In this document: piece after piece, positions 20,873 through 32,487 of the stretch
How positions within the stretch are numbered: position 1 is the first letter of the stretch
Layout: each line of letters starts with the position of its first letter
Origin: Cymodocea nodosa
Taxonomy: Eukaryota; Streptophyta; Magnoliopsida; Alismatales; Cymodoceaceae
DNA: 64,000 bases
Reading direction: 5' to 3'
NCBI GenBank assembly: GCA_036874045.1
Contig: JAZBRI010000011.1
Coordinates: forward strand, 7,755,001 to 7,819,000
Notes under the pieces: model-generated
Seen by the model: the letters and a program-made list of their open reading frames with translations, nothing else
What the model was told of the DNA's origin: nothing
Database searches by the model: none
Translations under genes and position numbers: made by a program

Positions 20873-22597
20873 TGTTAAATGATAGTTAATTGCATAATAT
20901 TTAGCTTATCATATAAGAATTAAGCAATTATGTTATAATTACACTGTTATATGCTTTAATGAAAGAATCTGCATAAATTTAGGAAATTAATGTTAATTAA
21001 GTATATTTCTAAACTATCAGTGAATTACAAGCTTTTTAATTCTTAACTCTCTGAATTTTCTATTATTTCGAAGAGTTATATTGCATGTACTGGACAATTA
21101 TGTTTTAAATGCTAAAAGAATATTTAGGTACTCGATAATAACTCGTTGAGTTAATGAGTAAAAACTATAAGTTGTACATCTGAACTCGTTGAGTTAGAAT
21201 TATACACGTGTTGAATTTAAATATTTTATTATGTGACGTGAGTTGCACATGTATAACTCATTAAGTTAGCATAACTATACGTGTTAAGTTACTTGAATAT
21301 ACACTAAGGTAACACGTTGTGTTAGTATTATAAGTTTATAAGTTATTTATTTATTGCACATGTTTTATAGTTAAATCAATGAAGTAAGTCCGTTGAGTTA
21401 CACTAACTCTATGAACCATTTATTTTCTAATATGCCACTGTAGCAATTGCAGAAATAGGAAATTCGAAGGAAAACCACAATTGCACATATCATGCAGGAT
21501 CACTCATGGAATGAAGAAGAAATCACCATCATTGATATGAATGAAGGAAATCCAACCGAGGATACTTTCTAGATGTCTGGTCAATTCTAAGCCAAACACG
21601 GTGACTAACAACCACTATGAGGAGTGATCACGTTGTGGGAAGGGAAGCCATTTTCACCAAGCATTAACTCATATCTCAAAAGATTGTAAAGCTTCTAGCC
21701 TTAATTTTGAGTTGATGCCAGTATGCTGAAAAGGAGATCATCTTACAATTCTTGGTTTGCAATTCTATAGGGAGAGGAGGTAAGATTGTAAGTAATTAAG
21801 TTTTCAGTGGTGTAATCACGTCACATGTAGTGACAGAAGTTTTTATTATTAATAAAGATTTTTACATTTCATCTTTCGCTCATCTTTAGGAACATATCAA
21901 AACAAAAATACCAAAAACAATAAATTATCTATGTTTACATTTAGTATTAAAGTGTTGTATTGTTTCTTTTGCATCGTGATTAATGTTATCATTATTAGTA
22001 TTGTGAATGTTTTATGTTTGTTTGGTTTAGAAAATAGAAAATAGTTTTATTATTTACTGAAATTGATTCGTTCTAGATACTTAAAGATTTTAATAATTAC
22101 TATTTGAAATAACTAAATTTTAGTGTTGCTTAATGACAAATCTAATATTAACTAACATTAAAGAGCTTAATTGATGCTATTTACATTCTGTGGAACCACC
22201 CAATGGTTGGTTGAACTCCTCTGTAAATAGCAGTATTTAACTAGAAAGGTATGCTCGTGGAGTTAACTTAAGTCCACGAGGTTAGTCCATTGAGTTAACC
22301 ATAACTCCATGAACTAACTCCATTGAGTTAGTTGTCACTCAACGGAGTACTTAACTGAACACATATAAACTCTAATATAAAAATCAGAATAGTACACAAT
22401 TCTTACTCAATCTCTATGGGATCGACCTGTACTTGCACACAAATATAATATGCATTGTGCACTTGCAGTTAAAATACAAATTTGACTTAATATCTAATTT
22501 GTATGAATGGTTGTTTGTTTGCTACTAAAAGAATTTATTAATATAAGTATAAAAACAAATCAAACAAGTTTATGATTTAACTTTTCACACCCAAACA
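20873..22597 (+). repeat. Athila A outer 3' LTR
   Basis: Begins within the first 35 bp of the LTR and ends CACCCAAACA, followed by AGGAG, the target duplication. It matches the 5' LTR (4499-6480) better than its neighbour at 19220-20872 does, including the CGTTGAGTT-type U3, so it is the true partner of the 5' LTR. Confidence 0.8.
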
Positions 22598-22602
22598 AGG
22601 AG

Positions 22603-23244
22603 CTAGTTTTGCCTCTGTGTCTCATCATTTTTCTGAAGTTCCTAGCCAATAGTAGAACTTCATCTTCATCTGAACTTGGTTGCTCTTATGTTGAGGGAAA
22701 TGCCAATTCTTTCTTCTTCTCAGCTTTTCTTTCAGTAGCTCCTCCCTCTTCTTCCTTCCATTCCTTCATCTAAACTTCATGAGCAAATAGATTTCCCAAC
22801 AAATCTTCTATTGAATAATTGTTCAAATCCTTTGAGTCTTGTATGAAAGTAGATTTTCGTTTTCATTCAACTATTAAGCTTCTTAAGATCTTTTGTACCT
22901 GCTCACAATTAGAAAATTCCCTTCCAATGCCCTTTAGCTCATTTACAATTTTAGTGAACCTTGAAAACATATCAATAATACTTTCCCTTTCAAGCATTTT
23001 AAATAATTCATATTTTCTTAACAATATACTAATTTTAGTATCTTTCACTTGGCTAGTTCCTTCATATATAATTTAAAGAGTCTTCCAAGCCTCGTGAGAA
23101 GACTTACAAGTAGATATTTTATTGTATTATTCACCAATTAGTGCATAGTAAATAGAGTATAGCCCTCGAACATCCATCTAGATGATTCTTTCATTCTCTT
23201 CAATCTAGTCTCTATCATGACTGATTGGAAGTGGTGTACCTTAT
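22603..23244 (-). pseudogene. Copia gag, proximal part
   Basis: Minus-strand relic of a UBN2-type gag with KYELFKM, MFSRFTKIVNELK and KILRSL, closely like the plus-strand gag at 603-770. Its first part continues beyond the nested solo LTR at 25194-25358. Fossil. Confidence 0.8.
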
Positions 23245-23249
23245 ACAAC

Positions 23250-25188
23250 TATTTGTGGTTGTTAACTTCTATTTTTAAACTTGTTTAATTTGTCTTTATG
23301 CCTATATCAATAATTACTTTTAGAAGTAAACAAATAACCTTTCACATAAATTAGATATTAATTCCAATTTGTATTTTAACTGCAAGTGCACAGTGTATGT
23401 TGTATTTGTGTGCAAGTACAGGTCGATCCCATAGAGACTGAGTAAGAATTGTGTGTTGTTCTTGTTTTTATATTAGAGTTTATGTGTGTTTAGTTAAGCA
23501 CTCTGTTGAGTTACAGTTAACACAACAGACTAAGTTCGTGAAGTTATGGTTAACTCAACGAACTGACCTCGTGGATTTAAGTTAACTCCACGAGTCTATC
23601 TTTCCAGTTAAATACTGCTATTTACAGAGAAATTCGGCCAATCATTGGGCAGTTCCACAGATTGTAAATAACATCAATTAAGCTCTTCAATGTTAGTTAA
23701 TATTAGATTTATCATTAAGTAATACTAACATTCAGATATTTCAAATAGTAATCATTAAAATCTTTAAGTATTTGAACGAATCAATTTCAGTAAACTGTAA
23801 AACTATTTTCTATTTTCTGAATCAAACAAACATAAAACATTCACAATACTAACAATGATAACATTAATCACGATACAAAACAAACAATACAACACTTTAA
23901 TACTAAATATAAACACAAATAATTTTTAGTTTTTTGTATTTTTGTTTTGATATGTTCCTAAGATGAATGAAAGGTGAAATGTAAAAATCTCTATTAACAA
24001 TAAAAACTTCTGTCACTACATGCGACGTGATTACACCACTAAAAATTTAATCACTTACAATCTTGCCTCCTCTCCCTATAGAATCGCAAATCCAAAATTG
24101 TAAGATGATCTCCTCTTCAACATACTGGCATCAACCCGAAACCAAGGCTAGAAGCTTTATGATCTCTAGAAATATGAGTCAGTGCTTGGTGAAAATGGTT
24201 TCCCTTTCTACGATGCGATCACTCCTCATAGTGGTTGTCAAACACCGTGTTTGGCTTGAAATCGACCCAACATCTCGAAAGTATCCTCACAGACCTCCGA
24301 TGGTTGGTGATTATTGTGGTGGTGTGGAGCTTCAGGGAACTTCCAATGCTACCTGTAGTTAGCACGGTCCACCTCTACACACGCACCCTTCTTCGTCTTT
24401 CTCTTCTTCTTTTATATTTCTTTCAGTAGTAACTACTCTGCTTAAATGATCGGTTGGATTTCTTTCATTCATATCAACGATAGTGATTTCTTCTTCCTTC
24501 CACGAGTGAATTCCTACGTTATACATGTAATCGTGGTTTTCCTTCGAATGTCCTGTTTCTATAACTACTACAGTGGCATATTAGAAAATATATGGTCTGT
24601 GGAGTTACAGATAACTCAACGGACTTACTTCATTTATTTAACTATAAAACACGTGCAATAACGACATAAGCTGCTAACATAACGCATTACCTTAGTGTAT
24701 ATTCATGTAACTCAACGAGTATAGTTATGCTAACTTAACGAGTTAAACATGTGCATCTCACGTGATATACTAAAGCATTTAAATATTTCAAATACTTACA
24801 AACCTTAACTATTCAATGCTCAAATGCATTTTAGATAATTAGCAGATAACTCACTGAAAATCCACTTAAATCATGCATTAAGGTTTCAACACGTGTCTTC
24901 CAAAAAATAATATTATATTCGTTTAAAACATACTGTCCAGTACATGCAATATAACTCTTTGAAATAATAGAAAATTTGGATACTTAAGAATTTCACAGCA
25001 TGCAATTCACCGACAGTTCAGAAATGTACTTAATCAACATTAATTCCCTGAAATTATGCAGATTCCTTCATTAAAGCATATAACAGTGTAATTATAACAT
25101 AATGGCTTAATTCTCATATGATAAGCTAAATATTATACAATTAACCATCATTTAACCCTTAATATTATGCACTTTTTCATTCTAAACA
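23250..25188 (-). repeat. Athila solo LTR nested in Copia gag
   Basis: 1,939 bp in minus orientation. The LTR start is at 25188 (CATTCTAAACA on the plus strand) and its end at 23250, where the terminal sequence has drifted. A perfect 5-bp duplication ACAAC lies at 23245-23249 and 25189-25193, and the Copia gag continues on both sides. It carries the same R/U5 block as the other Athila LTRs (24060-24340). Confidence 0.88.
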
Positions 25189-25358
25189 ACAACCATTCTC
25201 CAAAGTTTCACATCAACGCTCCTAAGGAAACACTCCATCCTATTTTTCTAGTAGTTATAATTGCTACCATCAAAAGGGAGGTCGATGGATATTCTGTCCC
25301 TCTATAATATGGAAAGTCATGATCTTAGATGGTTAAATTTATTAATAAGATCAACATT

Positions 25359-25370
25359 ACTCAGATACCA
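25359..25370 (-). other. Primer-binding site, initiator Met tRNA type
   Basis: The minus strand reads TGGTATCTGAGT, a near match to TGGTATCAGAGC, starting about three bases after the LTR end (TCTTAACA). It sets the LTR boundary at about 25373. Confidence 0.7.
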
Positions 25371-25372
25371 AT

Positions 25373-28300
25373 TGTTAAGACCTAATGGCTTACCAGAAGA
25401 GAGGTGAATGGTAACATTTAATGATTTTTAAACAAGTTTAAGACTTAACAATAAATGGTTGTTTTGCAGTTAAATTTCAACAAGCATAAAATGATCTTCC
25501 TAGTGAAAACACAAAGTAAACGAAGATAATGCATACAAAGATTTTAGGTGGTTCACCACTAACAGCTAGTCCACTCGCAATGGTTACTTGGGCTTCACTA
25601 ACTTTTCTGAACTTACAAACACTTGCTTTAAGGTCGAAGCAAAAACTAACCAATTGATTTGAGTTTTCTAGTCGTAGCTCCAACCAACCTATCTCTGAAG
25701 TTTTCAGTTGGAAAACTTCAACAAACCACTAGCTTGAAGAGATCAGAGATTGTTCGCGTAGAGAGCTCTTGACTTGAGTTTGTACTTTGCTGAGAGTTTG
25801 ATCTTGAATGTATTCTACAATTTTTGTGGAGCTCAGTGTATAAATGTGTATCTGCTATTCTATTTGTTTCTCTTGATTGCTATTTGTATTTAGTATTTAT
25901 ATAGAGAAGCATAATGATCATATTCCTTTTTAATAGCTTTCTCCTACTATACTTACTATTCTAGTAGGCCTAATTTTGGTAAGTTATTGTTGAGTGATCA
26001 GTAACACTATAACCTTCCGATAATTCTGAAATTTCAAATAGTTAGCTTCATAACTCTTTGAAAAATTCTTGTAACTCTTGGAATATCAAAAAGAGTCTTT
26101 CTGCCTACAACATGTGAGTACTTAAGTTAAGCACATGCTAGGACTTAAGTTCAAATAGTTAAATCTACAACCTTCTAAAACTTCTTGATTTTCGAATAGT
26201 TAGTTTTCCTAACTTTCTAAAAGTCCTTTTAAGTTTCTAATTATTGGTTTTTGATTTCTACATGTGCGTATTAAATAACTTAATTGTTCGAATAGTTAAA
26301 TCTATAACCTTCCGAAACTTCTTGATTTTCAAATAGTTAGCTTTCCTAACTTTTTAGAAGTCCTTTTAAGCTTGCGATTGTTATTTTTTTGATTTCTACA
26401 TGTACGTTGTAAAGTATCAATTTGTGCATTTTATATATGTTAATTCATGCATATTAAGGATTATAAGTCATCATTATATATGTTCTTATGAAAGATTACA
26501 TGAAAATCATATTTTAGAACTACGCATGTTTTATTGGTTAAATAGTCAATAATGCACAAATTTATCCTTTATTAAATTAACACCTAGTCAATTAGCCCAT
26601 GTGTAGATATAAGTAATTTATATATTGATTTCATGCATATATTAAAAGAATTATCATTAAGATATGAAATCAAATAATCCTCAATTGAGCAAGCAATATA
26701 TTATGCACATTTCATTTTTGCTTTATAATTGTGTAGCAATTTATGTGTAATGTGTATATGCATTTAATGTTATCTTTTGAGTTGTTATAGGTGAGGACGT
26801 GGATCCTTGGATTAAATCATGGGAAATCAACAACTCATGGTCGTCCAATTCAAACTCCAAATCAATCCACCAATCAATCAATCAATGATTAAAGCTTACC
26901 TAAATTAGAGGCCACAAATTGGAAGGTGTTTGAAATATTTCCATAGATGTATGACAATGGAAAGTAAAAGAGGATGGTTGGCCAAAGGAAAGATCATCTC
27001 CTCTTTCTCCTCCACGCAAGGGCAAGAACTCCAACTCCAATTTTCGTCCATCCTCTTCCACCCAAGATTTTGGAAGAGTTTTCCTCCAAGATTGGTGAGC
27101 TTAGGCGCCTTCCCCCTCATACTAGAAGGCCTCCTTCTCTCCACTCCAAGCCGACATACGAAATACCTCCACAGGTGAAATTGGTGGTATTGGAGGCACA
27201 TGTGCAGCATTGGAAGAGCTTGGGACGTGATCTTCAAAATGAGGTAATAGGAAGCATCAAAATTGAGAGGAAAGCCAACAAATCCGTATATCTTGGAAGT
27301 GGATTGAGGACGTGCAACCCATTTTCTCCAAAGCAAACATAGGCGGTTCCCCTTTGGACGTGATTTGCAAGTGGTGACAGCCTTGTAGAGGAGCGGACAA
27401 AGTGGTTCATCATCAAATAGGGATCAAATGCTTGAAGAGAAGTGGATGAATTAAAGGTAAAAGAGAAGGGAGAGATCCTCATACTTGTAAACATATTTTC
27501 ATATCAAATGTGTATGAGTATTTAGGTATTTTTAATTTATAAATGTATGCACGTTTAGGATCTTTGTTAAATCTTTATTTCTTTAATTTAAATAGTTTTT
27601 TTTAGATTAGATCTCATGGAATATAGTTGTTTCATGTGAATATGTGAATGTTGTGCATAAAACTAACTCTTAACCCTTGTGAATGCGTGTATATCCTATT
27701 TGCTGTAAATTCCAATACATGTTCTGTTTTGTTATATGTTGTACGACTTGATTTCTCTGAGTTATATGTAGTGTTATAGCTTTTTTTGTAAGTAATTTAA
27801 GTGTACAATACGTATGTAGTGTTGTTGGAATTTTTTAGAATGCATTTCTTCGGTTTTTCTATTTTTCTTTTGAAGGTAGCATCTGCTCTGTTTTACTGGT
27901 CGAGCAACAAAAATTGTGCTTGACGCCTTCATGTTGCCTTACTTTTGTGTGTTTCGAAATGTTTTCCTGTAAATTTTCCTAATTAGAGAAACGAGTTATC
28001 TTTCAAGGCGCGGTAATTTCATGAAGATTTGATTGAGTTATGATTTTTACACCAATGATGCATTTTTGGAAAGTTTTCAGAATCGTTTTGTGCACTATTT
28101 TTATATCCAACTTTGGCAGCAACCTAGAGTGAATTAGTCCTAGAAATTACTGCCATTTTAAAGATAACTCGATGACCTTTCCAACCAATATTTTCTCTGG
28201 ATTTTTCAATGTCCAGGTTGGAAGGAAGAAGAGTTACAATTTGGACTAATTTCTGTGATTCCAGAAACGTGAACTTAAGATTTTCTTAAGTTTTCTAGCT

Positions 28301-29077
28301 ATTAGCTTTAAGAATTAACAAGTTTTATGCTACCTTTGAAATCTTTATTGTATTTTTGTAAATTGTAACTTAATTACATGTAATTAGAGTTTTAATTGTA
28401 GAATTAATAGAGTGGATGTTTTATCAAACAATCATTTTAATAAAATTATTTAAGACAAACTCCTTGTGGATTCGACCCGTACTTGCACATGCTTATTACA
28501 ATGGGCACCGTGTGCTTGCGGTTATAAATGTAAAATTTGCGCTTTTACCGTTAATTTAACAACACATAAAAGCGTTACATGCGTATTTAAATAACTTAAT
28601 TTTTCAGATAGTTAGCCTTCTTAACTTTCTAATTTCAAAATATTTTCGAATAGTTAACTTTTCGAAAGCTTTGAACAATTGTCTTACATTCCAAAAGTCT
28701 TCTTGTTTTTGGAGAGTTGACCTTGTAACTTTTCGAAAATCTTTCCTACTGCATTTAAGTGGTCTTCTAGATACTTAGCTTGTTATTCTAAAAGTCCACT
28801 TCTTCCAAATACCTAAGTTGAGAACTGACCGAACCTTCTGAAAAACTTTCTTACTGTATTTAAGTGGTCTTCTGAATACTTAACTTGTTAACCTTCCGAA
28901 AATCCACTTCTTCCAGATACTTAAGCTGATAACTGTCAAAACCTTCTATTTTCATCTTTCAACTTTGAATGAACTGCTTGTGACTGTTTGTAACTATTTA
29001 TCTTTCAACTTGTGAAATATAAGGAATGATTCCTTACATTGATTTTTGCATTATCAAAATCTAGAGGTCTTTTCAAA
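25373..29077 (-). repeat. Sirevirus-like Copia LTR holding a nested LTR
   Basis: The Copia LTR sequence itself is 25373-26407 plus 28567-29077, about 1.55 kb. The minus-strand start is near 29077 with a TTTTGATAATGC block shared with the LTRs at 38335 and 51630. It ends GGTCTTAACA, with the GGTGAACCACCT block 150 bp earlier. It is rich in CGAATAGTTA / TAACTTTCCGAAA motifs. The interruption is the Gypsy LTR at 26408-28564. Confidence 0.75.
26408..28564 (+). repeat. Solo LTR of a second Gypsy family
   Basis: About 2.16 kb. It starts TGTAAAGTATCAATTTGTGC and ends TTTAACAACA, preceded by GGATTCGACCCGTACTTGCA, a tail typical of plant Gypsy LTRs and like the Athila LTR tail here (GGATCGACCTGTACTTGCAC). 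It lacks the CGTTGAGTTA arrays and has a GC-richer core (26980-27430). I cannot define a clean target duplication (ACATG flanks both sides, but not exactly at the termini). Confidence 0.65.
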
Positions 29078-29926
29078 CCTTAACTCCATGAAATCAATAA
29101 TAGAATATAAAATCACTCTATTGAGTTATCTGTAACTTAACGAAGTTAGTCCATGGAGTTAGCAAATAGAAGTTGAAGCTAGTCCATTGAGTTAACTATA
29201 ACTCAATGAGTTTAGTTCTTTAAATTATGAATGGTAATAGAGGTCACTTCATTGAGTTATTTATAACTCAATGAAATTAGTTTGTGAAGTTTGCTAACCA
29301 GTTATTCTTTTCTCCACAAACAAGACTTTGTGGGTTGAGCAATTACTAAAATTTAAACTTAGAAGTGGAGCACATATCTATAAATATAGGAACCATACTA
29401 CACATTACAAGATGCGTTCTTGCAATGAGATGCATCTACAATATGGGCATGCATTATAAAAACAAAATAGAATGTTATTTACTGGTTACCAACATTAAGT
29501 GAAAACAAGAGAACTCGTTAGGGAATTTGAAGGAGAAGCAGCTGATTCAACTTCACCCGTCAACAACTTTTACACATTCAGAGCAAAACATCAGACTAAT
29601 ATGTAATTAACTTTTTGCAATTTACTATATGTTGAGAGTTTATAAGCAAATGAATTTGTTCTATTAGCACTAAACGATTAGTTAGAATACCTATACAAGA
29701 CTATTTAACACAAAAGCATATTAAAAAATTTTCTAAAATTGAATTTAATAAAATCCTTAGAGGTGTAGCTAACTTTTCATTAGAGGAAAACAAAGAAATA
29801 ATTGTTCTAATAGAGAAACCATTAGGAGAAATTCTTTATCTTAAATTAGTAGATGAACCTTCGTGTATTCGATTGCCAAACTTTGAGGAAGATAAGTTTG
29901 AACTGAAATCTAATTATATTAGTCAA

Positions 29927-31709
29927 TGTTTAGGTGAATTTCGTTTGCTTTAATTATATGTTTATAATCTCTTTTAGAAGTAAACAAATAATTTTCACAA
30001 ATTAGATATTAAATCTAATTTATTTTTAACTACAAGTGCATAATCTCTATTGCATTTGTGTGCAAGTACAAGTCAATCCCACAAAGACTAAGTAAAAATT
30101 TCATACTATTTTGATTTTACAACCATAGGTTTATGTGTGTTGAATTACGCACTCCGTTGACTTACTACTAGTTCGTTGAGTTACAGTTAACTCAATGAAC
30201 TATCCTCATAGACTTAAATTAACTCCATAAACCTCACTAATAACTTTTAATTAAATATTGCTATTTACAAAGGAATTTAACCATCCATTGTGTAATTCCA
30301 CAAAATGTAAACTAAGCTTTTAATGTTAGTTTATACAATATTTATCATTAATAAATACTAACATTCAAATATTTCAAACATTACTATAATAATCAAGATT
30401 TCAAAATTGAATACGAACTAGTTTCAATAATCAGTAAAATTATTTTCTATTTTCTGAAATGAAATGAACATAAAACATTCAATAATATTGATAATACTAA
30501 ATTAATGATACAAAATTGATTTGATAAATATAAAAACTTATAATAAGTTTTTGGTTGTTTTTGTTTTGATATGTTCATGAAGATGAACGAAAGGTGAAAT
30601 TTAAAATTCTCTATTGATAGTAAAAATTTCCGTCATTGCATGCGACATGATTATACCACTAAAAACTTAATCACTTACAATCACTCATCCCTCTCCTTAT
30701 AGAATCACGAACTAAAACTTATAAGTTGATCTCCTCTTCAGTATATTGGCATCAACCCAAAACTAGGGATAGAAGTTTTACTATCTCCTAAGAGATAAGT
30801 CAATGTTTGGTGAAAATGATTTCCCTTCCTACGATACAATCACTCCTCACAGTGATTGTCAGTTACCGTGTTTGGCTCGAAATCAACGTAACATCTAGAA
30901 AGTATCCTTACAAACCTTCGACGGTTGGTGATGGTATTTGATAGTGTTGTGGAGCTTCAAAGAACTACCTACGTTTCCTATAGTTAGTTAGCATGGTCTC
31001 CACACCTCTTCTTTGTTCTTCTCCTCTTCTTTTTACATTTCTTTTAGTAGTAACTGCCTCCGACAAAATGACTAGTTGAATCTTCTTCATTCAATTCTAC
31101 GATAGTGATTTCTTCTTCATTCCATGACTTAAATCCTATGTGATACGTGCAATCGTGATTTTCCTTCGAATTTCCTATTTCTGACTACTCACAATGACAT
31201 ATTAAAAAATAACTAGTCCATGGAGTTAGTGTAACTCAACGAACTTACCTCGTTAAGTTAAGCTTAACTCAACAGATTTGATATAAATAATAATATATGT
31301 ATCACGTGAAATAAAGAAATAACTTATAAGCTTATAACCCTAACGCAACGTGTTACCTTAAAGTGTAATCAAGTAACTCAATGCGTATAGTTATACTGAC
31401 TTGATGAGTTCTCACGTGATCTTTTTACACCTTTAAACCTATAACTCAACGAGTTGCTACTGTGCACCTATACATGATATAAATATATGCAAATAAAACA
31501 TATCATGCTTAATACTATAAATCACATATAAGTCAGGTTTTTAATCTTTTAGAAATGATATTTAATTAATGTTAATTCCATAAAATTATGCATATTCTTT
31601 AATTAAGGTATATAATCATGCAATTATAACATAATAACTTAATTCTCATATGATAAGTTAAATATTATGCAATTAACCATTAATATTATGCATTTTTTCA
31701 TTCTAAACA
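29927..31709 (-). repeat. Athila solo LTR nested in gag of copy C
   Basis: 1,783 bp, minus orientation, with ends TGTTTAGG (29927) and CATTCTAAACA (31709). Flanks GTCAA (29922-29926) and TTCAA (31710-31714) match at four of five bases, and gag continues on both sides. Solo, since no internal sequence is present. Confidence 0.85.
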
Positions 31710-32487
31710 TTCAACTACCATACTTTCATGAATTAGAAAGAGAAGATGCTTACTATTTCCTTAAAGAATTTAATGAAGTTTGTCAAATGATGAGAATGTC
31801 TAATATGAGTATTGATGTTATATACTTAGATATATTCTCTTTGCTTTAAAAGACACAACTAAGAGATAGCTATATATTTTAGCTCCTGATTCAATTTCTA
31901 CGTAAACTAAATTTTGTTCTATTTTTGTAGAAAAATATTATCTAACACATCAAATAATTAAAAAGAAAAAGTAAATATTAATGTGTAGTCAAAAATAAGG
32001 AGAATCATTTTAGAAATATTTTGAACGATTTAAATATTTATTAACTCAATGTTCACATCATGCAATGAGTAAATTACAATTAATAGGTATAATTTATGAA
32101 GGCATAGATGTTTCAACTAAATCTTTATTAGAATCTACCTATCAAAATGGATTTCTAAAACTGTGCAGCGAAGAAGTTTGGGTTTATTTAGAAAATTTTG
32201 CAAAAAGAATGCTTAGTGGAAAAACTCAACTTAAGTTATTACAAATAAGAAAATATTGTCAAGAGGAATGCATGAAATTAATTAGAGTACTATGCTTGAA
32301 GTTAAATTAACTAAGTTAACCAAGAAAATAAAATAGCTATCATTAAATCAAAAACTAGTAGAAAAGAATGCAAATATTAATAACTTAGAGGTTATTTATG
32401 TTAGAAACCAAAAAGATAATTTTGGTAATTCTTATAACCCTAATTAGAGGAATCACCTGAATTTATCTTTGAGAAATAACAATTTCC
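31710..32487 (+). pseudogene. Athila gag of copy C, middle part
   Basis: Shares with copy B the blocks YYFL.EFNEVCQMM, IGIIYEGIDVSTKSLLES and QNGFLKLCSEE, which are the retrotransposon-gag core of the Athila type. Ends at the TTTCC duplication of the next insertion. Fossil, broken. Confidence 0.8.

Larger units (their letters stand above)
4499..22597 (+). mobile_element. Athila-like Gypsy element A carrying an F-box gene
   Basis: About 18.1 kb from outer LTR end to outer LTR end. Order: 5' LTR, Asp-tRNA primer site, coiled-coil region, protease, RT, RNase H, integrase, nested Copia solo LTR, ORF X, spacer with TATA box, first part of gag, F-box/FBA gene, hairpin and G-rich tract, doubled 3' LTR. 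The pol sequence is clearly Athila-type: the KVNI.LLD-like lead to the protease, LGRSFLA, the PLPFI and CFLD.YSGYNQ RT blocks, and NAPATFQRCM. By-eye divergence of the outer LTRs over their first 300 bp is about 7%, suggesting a few million years at usual plant rates. Fossil with many breaks. The pol half and the gag/F-box half might derive from two elements joined by recombination. Confidence 0.85.
22598..29077 (-). mobile_element. Sirevirus-like Copia, 5' LTR and gag part
   Basis: Minus strand: LTR (29077 to 25373), Met-tRNA primer site, then the first part of gag down to 22603, with the rest of gag at 3977-4498 beyond element A. Two solo LTRs are nested in it: an Athila LTR in gag (23250-25188) and another Gypsy LTR in its own LTR (26408-28564). 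This makes it one of the oldest layers of the nest. Fossil. Confidence 0.8.

Noticed and set aside
24063-24362. 99-residue plus-strand ORF with a proline-rich end
   Set aside because: It lies in the conserved R/U5 block of an Athila LTR; equivalent LTRs lack the same reading frame.
26905-27342. Overlapping ORFs of 143 and 122 residues on opposite strands
   Set aside because: Both fall in the GC-rich core of a Gypsy LTR; neither shows domain-like sequence.
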